DNA of 64,000 nt from Paractinoplanes toevensis (GTDB taxonomy: Bacteria > Actinomycetota > Actinomycetes > Mycobacteriales > Micromonosporaceae), in assembly GCF_018332695.1 (NCBI RefSeq), contig NZ_BOQN01000062.1, positions 49,833 to 113,832 on the forward strand. Reading direction: 5' to 3'. Under the pieces are notes generated by a model. The model saw only the letters and a program-made list of their open reading frames with translations. It ran no database searches and was not told where the DNA came from. Of this stretch, positions 60,674-64,000 are shown in pieces. Position 1 is the stretch's first letter. Each line of letters begins with the position of its first letter. A program made the position numbers and the translations under genes.

Positions 60674-61861
60674 GTGGTCCTCACCGACTCCGAACAGCTG
60701 ACCGCCGCCGAGGCGGGCATCGCGCTGTGGGCCGGGCGGCTCGTGCTGGACGCGCAGCCGCCGGTCGACGACGAAACGCTCGCCGAGGTGGCCGCCCGCT
60801 GTGCCGGACCACTGCCGGCGCCGCTGGTCGACCTGTGGCGGACCACGTTCGGCGGCCGGCTCGACTACGACCTGGACGCCGGGGTGTCGTTCACCGAGCT
60901 GTTCTATCCCGACAGCGACGGCTACCGGGACCTGTGGGGCTGGATCGACCACGAGTGCGAACTGGCCGCCGAGCACCGGCCCGACTGGGACGGCCGGCTC
61001 ACCCACCTGCCGTTCGGCGGTTTCGAATACCTCGACCGGATCTACCTGCACACCGCGCCCGGCCCGGAGCACGGCGCGGTCGTCTACTGGCAGCAGGGCC
61101 TCCCGCCGGGCTGGGAACTGACCAGCGACGACCGGAACGGCCTGCTCGCTGCCGATCTGACCGCGCTGTTCGACCGGCTGGCCCTGGAACAGGATCCCTG
61201 GGCGACCGACGAGGCCGACTCGGGTGACGCGATGCGCGACGCCATCGACTCCCTGGCCGAGAGCAGCGACCAGCACGCCCGTTCCGCCGCCGAGAAGCTG
61301 CGCCACATCGTCCGGGCCACCGTGCTGGACTGGCGCGGCGCCCTGGCGGCCGGCACCCTGGCCGCGCAGCGCCGTCTGCGACGGCTGGCGCTGGACCACG
61401 CCGCCTCGGCCGGCGACCTGGCCCTGCTCGACCGTCTGGTCACCCTGGGTTGCGACCCCGCCGAGGAGGTACGCAACGGCCTGAGCCCGATCGACCTGGC
61501 CCTGCTCGCCGGCGCGACCGGGGTGGCCCGCCACCTGCTCGGCCTCCGGGTCCCGGTCACCAACACCCTGCGGGTGGGCGCCCACACGGTCGATCTGGCG
61601 CTGGCCACCGAGCTGCTCGACCGGGGTGCCGCCGTCGACCTGCCGGCCCTGCAGCGTTCCGCGAACAACCCGGACATCGCCGTGGTCCGGCTGCTGGCCA
61701 CCGCCGTACCCTCCGTCGCGGAGCTGGCCCCCCGCTTCCGCATGCTGGCCGCCCAGGGTGAGGCGGCCGCGGGCCGGGCGTCCGCCCAGGGCGACGCCGC
61801 CGCGGCGGAGCGGGAAACGCGCCGGGCCGAGGTGTTTCGGGAACTCGCCTCATACGCGTGA
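60674..61861 (+). CDS. SUKH (SMI1/KNR4)-like plus ankyrin-repeat protein
   Basis: The 395-residue protein has an N-terminal SMI1/KNR4-like domain, with LPAPLVDLWRTTFGGRLDYD near residue 50 and FTELFYPDSDGYRDLWGWIDHECELA. Helical ankyrin-like repeats fill residues about 230-350 (LRRLALDHAASAGDLALLDRLVTLGCDPAEEVRNGLSPIDLALLAGATGVARHLL). SUKH proteins are often immunity proteins for polymorphic toxins, but no toxin gene is adjacent. The start is GTG 60674, directly after the PPOX gene. Confidence 0.75.
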   Translation: MVLTDSEQLTAAEAGIALWAGRLVLDAQPPVDDETLAEVAARCAGPLPAPLVDLWRTTFGGRLDYDLDAGVSFTELFYPDSDGYRDLWGWIDHECELAAEHRPDWDGRLTHLPFGGFEYLDRIYLHTAPGPEHGAVVYWQQGLPPGWELTSDDRNGLLAADLTALFDRLALEQDPWATDEADSGDAMRDAIDSLAESSDQHARSAAEKLRHIVRATVLDWRGALAAGTLAAQRRLRRLALDHAASAGDLALLDRLVTLGCDPAEEVRNGLSPIDLALLAGATGVARHLLGLRVPVTNTLRVGAHTVDLALATELLDRGAAVDLPALQRSANNPDIAVVRLLATAVPSVAELAPRFRMLAAQGEAAAGRASAQGDAAAAERETRRAEVFRELASYA

Positions 61862-61915
61862 TAGGACCCGGTTGATAGGTATTTCCGCCCGAGTACTCAT
61901 GGCTACGATGCGCGC

Positions 61916-62455
61916 GTGAATTTGATCTCGGAGGAGCCGGGGCGAGTGCCGACGGCCGCAGAGGAAGACCGGTTCTGGCTGCTCGTCGAGGAGGCCTGGG
62001 CGCGACTCGGGCCGGAACCGGCGGCCCTGCGCCGTGAACTGCTCACCCGTGACCTCGACGAGGAGGACGAGGAGCCGTACGCGGTCGAGGAGTGGCTGGA
62101 CCCGTTCCTGGACTGCCTGCGCACGGCGAGCGGCGAACTGTCCCGGCAGGACCTGGTAGATCTCGACCGGGTGCTGGAACGCAAGCTCTACGAGATCGAC
62201 CGCGAGGACATCCAGCAGGTCACCGACGGCTCCGACGACGGTTTCCTGTACTGCCGCGGTTTCATAGTCGCGCTCGGCCACGAGTACTACACGGCGGTGA
62301 AGCGCGATCCCAGGTTCGCGGTGCTGGACGCCGAGTGCGAGAACATGTGCTACTTCTTCGGCCACCTGCACCAGGAGCGCTTCGGCGAGTGGCCGCAAAC
62401 CGGCTCCGGCATCAGCCGCGAATCAAACTCCAACGTGGCCGGCTGGGCAAGCTGA
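61916..62455 (+). CDS. DUF4240-domain protein
   Basis: The 179-residue protein starts at GTG 61916 and has EEDRFWLLVEEAWARLG, LSRQDLVDLDRVLERKLYEIDREDI and DDGFLYCRGFIVALGHEYYTAVKRDP, the DUF4240 pattern, a family linked by context to immunity or molybdate/metal modules but without proven function. Its neighbour upstream is the SUKH-ankyrin protein. It ends 3 bases before the SDR start. Confidence 0.8.
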   Translation: MNLISEEPGRVPTAAEEDRFWLLVEEAWARLGPEPAALRRELLTRDLDEEDEEPYAVEEWLDPFLDCLRTASGELSRQDLVDLDRVLERKLYEIDREDIQQVTDGSDDGFLYCRGFIVALGHEYYTAVKRDPRFAVLDAECENMCYFFGHLHQERFGEWPQTGSGISRESNSNVAGWAS

Positions 62456-62458
62456 CAC

Positions 62459-63127
62459 ATGCGCGCCCTGATCGTGGGAAACAGCGACGGCATCGGCCTG
62501 GCCCTGACCCGCCGGCTGCTGGCCGAGGGCTGGGAGGTCATCGGCCTGTCCCGCCGCCCGGCCCCGGCCGGCGCAGCCCAGGTGGCCGACGTGACCTCCC
62601 CCGATTTCCCGGCCGCGGTGGCCGAGGTGGGCGACGTGGACCTGTGCGTCTACGCGGCCGGCATAGGCGACCCGATCGAGAACGACGACCTGACCCAGCA
62701 GACCCGCGCCCTCGAGGTAAACCTCCTGGGCGCGGCCCGCACCTGCGAGGTGGTGGCGCCACGCATGCTGGCCGCCGGCCAAGGCCACATAATCGGCCTG
62801 TCCAGCCTGGCCGACACCATGATCTCAGCCGAGGCACCCGGCTACGCCGCGTCAAAGGCTGGCCTCACGTCCTACCTGCTGAGCCTGGACGCGGCGCTAC
62901 GCCCACGCGGGGTCGCCGTCACGGCCGTGCGCTTCGGCTTCGTAGACACCAAAATGGCAAAGTCCCCGGTAACCCCATTCAAGATCTCCCCGGAGAAGGC
63001 GGTGGACGTACTGATGCGCTGCATCCAAACCCGCCCAGCCGTCGTCTCCTACCCCCGCCGGATGGCCGCCCTGACCGGAACCGCGGGCGCCCTGCTCCGA
63101 GCCCGCGCCCGCCTGCGCCGCAGGTGA
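62459..63127 (+). CDS. Short-chain dehydrogenase/reductase
   Basis: The 222-residue SDR has VGNSDGIGLALTRRLL (cofactor loop TGxxxGIG variant), YAAGIGD, LGAARTCEVVAPRML, the active-site Ser in GLSSLADT, and YAASKAGLTSYLLSL with catalytic Tyr and Lys. It starts 3 bases after the DUF4240 stop and is probably co-transcribed with it. Substrate unknown. Confidence 0.9.
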   Translation: MRALIVGNSDGIGLALTRRLLAEGWEVIGLSRRPAPAGAAQVADVTSPDFPAAVAEVGDVDLCVYAAGIGDPIENDDLTQQTRALEVNLLGAARTCEVVAPRMLAAGQGHIIGLSSLADTMISAEAPGYAASKAGLTSYLLSLDAALRPRGVAVTAVRFGFVDTKMAKSPVTPFKISPEKAVDVLMRCIQTRPAVVSYPRRMAALTGTAGALLRARARLRRR

Positions 63128-63940
63128 TCCCCGGCGTCCTTGAATGCTCAAACCGTTTCTACGGCAACGAGCCGCCTGGTCTGAGATCGCGAATCTGTCG
63201 ATTTCGGCGCGCCCGGCCAGGCGGACGATAAGGTATTTTGCATCCGCCGAGAATCGTTCTTACGCACGCCTGGATGACGCTGTTTCCAGAGTTACTCTCT
63301 CTTTCCTGCCACTTCCCGATCGGGTGGCGCCGACTAATTCAGCAGCGGTAGTGTCGCGGCCAACGTTGCGGCGGCTCTCGACTCTCGCTCTCGCTCTCGG
63401 GAAAGCGCCGCGGTCGAATGGGAGGTAGATGGTGCGCAGTAGCGAGCGGTCAATGTCGTTCGTTGTGCCGCGCCAATCCGCCACCGCGGGTGGGCCCCGA
63501 TCCGCCGACTCAACTCGACGCGGCCCGCGCCGGCCCCTAAGGCCCGCGCGCCTCCGCTGCCCCCGGCCTGCGGTGTGAGCCCGGCGCGCGCAGAATGCGC
63601 CGGCGTCACTGCCCCGGTCAGCCATGCGGCCACGGCCCGGCCAGTGGTATCCGCCCGGTGTCCGGGCTCGGCGCATGCCCGGGGCCTCCACCCTGCGTCC
63701 AGGCTCGGCGCGCCCCAGAGCTTCCGCTTGGTGTCCAGGCCCGACGCACACCGGAGCCTCCACCCGGGGCCCAGGCTCGGCACACACCAAAGCTTCCGCC
63801 CGACACCCCAGCCCAGCACACGCCGGAGCTTGCGGCCGCTGGGCGGGAGCGGCCTGATCGGCGAGGCTGGGCGGCTGCGGGCCAGGTGACGACAGGTCGC
63901 ACTCGACTGAGACATCACGCCCGGGCGACGGCCGCTGGGG
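63128..63940. other. Stretch with tandem repeats and a possible partial gene
   Basis: No gene is certain between 63128 and about 63650. A minus-strand frame that enters from the right edge and stops at 63260 is described separately. Confidence 0.35.
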
Positions 63941-64000
63941 CAAGGTCGCCTCGTCGGGCCAGATCAGTGGCGGGACCGGCTCGGCCTCGTCGTGCAGGCC
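63260..64000 (-). CDS. Possible 3' end of a gene running in from the right edge (Pro-rich, repeats)
   Basis: The minus-strand frame is open from the window edge (EAEPVPPLIWPDEATLPQRP) through a Pro-rich segment and four 12-residue repeats of the form G-x-R-A/V-E-A-L/P-V-C-A-E-P to a stop at 63260. The first part looks like a real protein tail; beyond about 63640 the composition becomes Arg-rich and the frame may be read-through or a frameshifted tail. The start lies outside the window and no domain is seen. Confidence 0.35.
   Translation of the reverse strand, partial: GLHDEAEPVPPLIWPDEATLPQRPSPGRDVSVECDLSSPGPQPPSLADQAAPAQRPQAPACAGLGCRAEALVCAEPGPRVEAPVCVGPGHQAEALGRAEPGRRVEAPGMRRARTPGGYHWPGRGRMADRGSDAGAFCARRAHTAGRGQRRRAGLRGRRGPRRVESADRGPPAVADWRGTTNDIDRSLLRTIYLPFDRGAFPRARARVESRRNVGRDTTAAELVGATRSGSGRKERVTLETASSRRA
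63680..63830. repeat. 36-bp tandem repeat, about four units
   Basis: Successive units share the core GCACACnnnnAGCNTCCnCCnG and CAGGCTCGGC, corresponding to 12-residue protein repeats in the minus-strand frame. Units are diverged. Confidence 0.6.

Overview
The window looks like an actinobacterial chromosome of the Micromonosporaceae/Actinoplanes type. The DNA is very GC-rich, with frequent GTG starts, F420-, PPOX- and LLM-type flavin enzymes, a SARP/STAND regulator and a DUF574 methyltransferase. The gene run cmk-der, scpA-scpB-rluB and parA-xerD-ald is typical of that group. This assignment is an inference; no rRNA is present to confirm it.

Layout. (1) About 1-40.6 kb is an accessory region rich in oxidoreductases and regulators, with long non-coding stretches and many dead genes. 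Intact genes include an aldo/keto reductase-redoxin pair, two ECF sigma modules, Rrf2, TetR and two MarR regulators, SDRs, an aldehyde dehydrogenase, DoxX, an MBL-fold hydrolase, two NAD(P)H:FMN reductases, two luciferase-like (LLM) monooxygenases, a flavin reductase, two SnoaL-like proteins, a 979-residue SARP-STAND regulator, a diguanylate cyclase and an FAD monooxygenase. A GT2 / AMP-ligase / response-regulator group lies at 12.7-15.8 kb. (2) About 40.7-45.0 kb carries a tyrosine integrase, an excisionase and small DNA-binding or unknown genes next to tRNA-Pro(GGG), probably the end of an integrated element. (3) 45-64 kb is mostly core chromosome: der, cmk, rluB, scpB, scpA, a degenerate M50-like membrane protein, parA, xerD and ald, followed by small peripheral genes. 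A short accessory block (enoyl-CoA hydratase, TIGR03943-like, secreted propeller-like, TetR/quinone reductase) sits between cmk and rluB.

The main discovery is a scattered regulon. A 16-bp palindrome with consensus TTGCTTGCGCAAGCAA occurs at least eleven times between 1.8 and 35.7 kb, each time close in front of a gene: aldo/keto reductase, SDR, aldehyde dehydrogenase, DoxX, FMN reductase, LLM oxidoreductase, the divergent LLM monooxygenase/flavin reductase pair, a small ORF, a MarR regulator and two dead NAD(P)-binding genes. One of the two intact paralogous MarR proteins has a copy in its own promoter and is the best candidate regulator. The products fit a flavin-dependent oxidation pathway: flavin reductases feed LLM monooxygenases, and SDR, AKR and ALDH enzymes process carbonyl products. 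The substrate is unknown.

The same region shows internal duplication and decay. A third MarR copy, a second SARP-STAND gene, a second SDR, two NAD(P)-binding oxidoreductases, an IS5-type transposase and a SigB/SigF-type sigma factor are all present as frameshifted remnants, several of them recognisable from the intact paralogue in the window.
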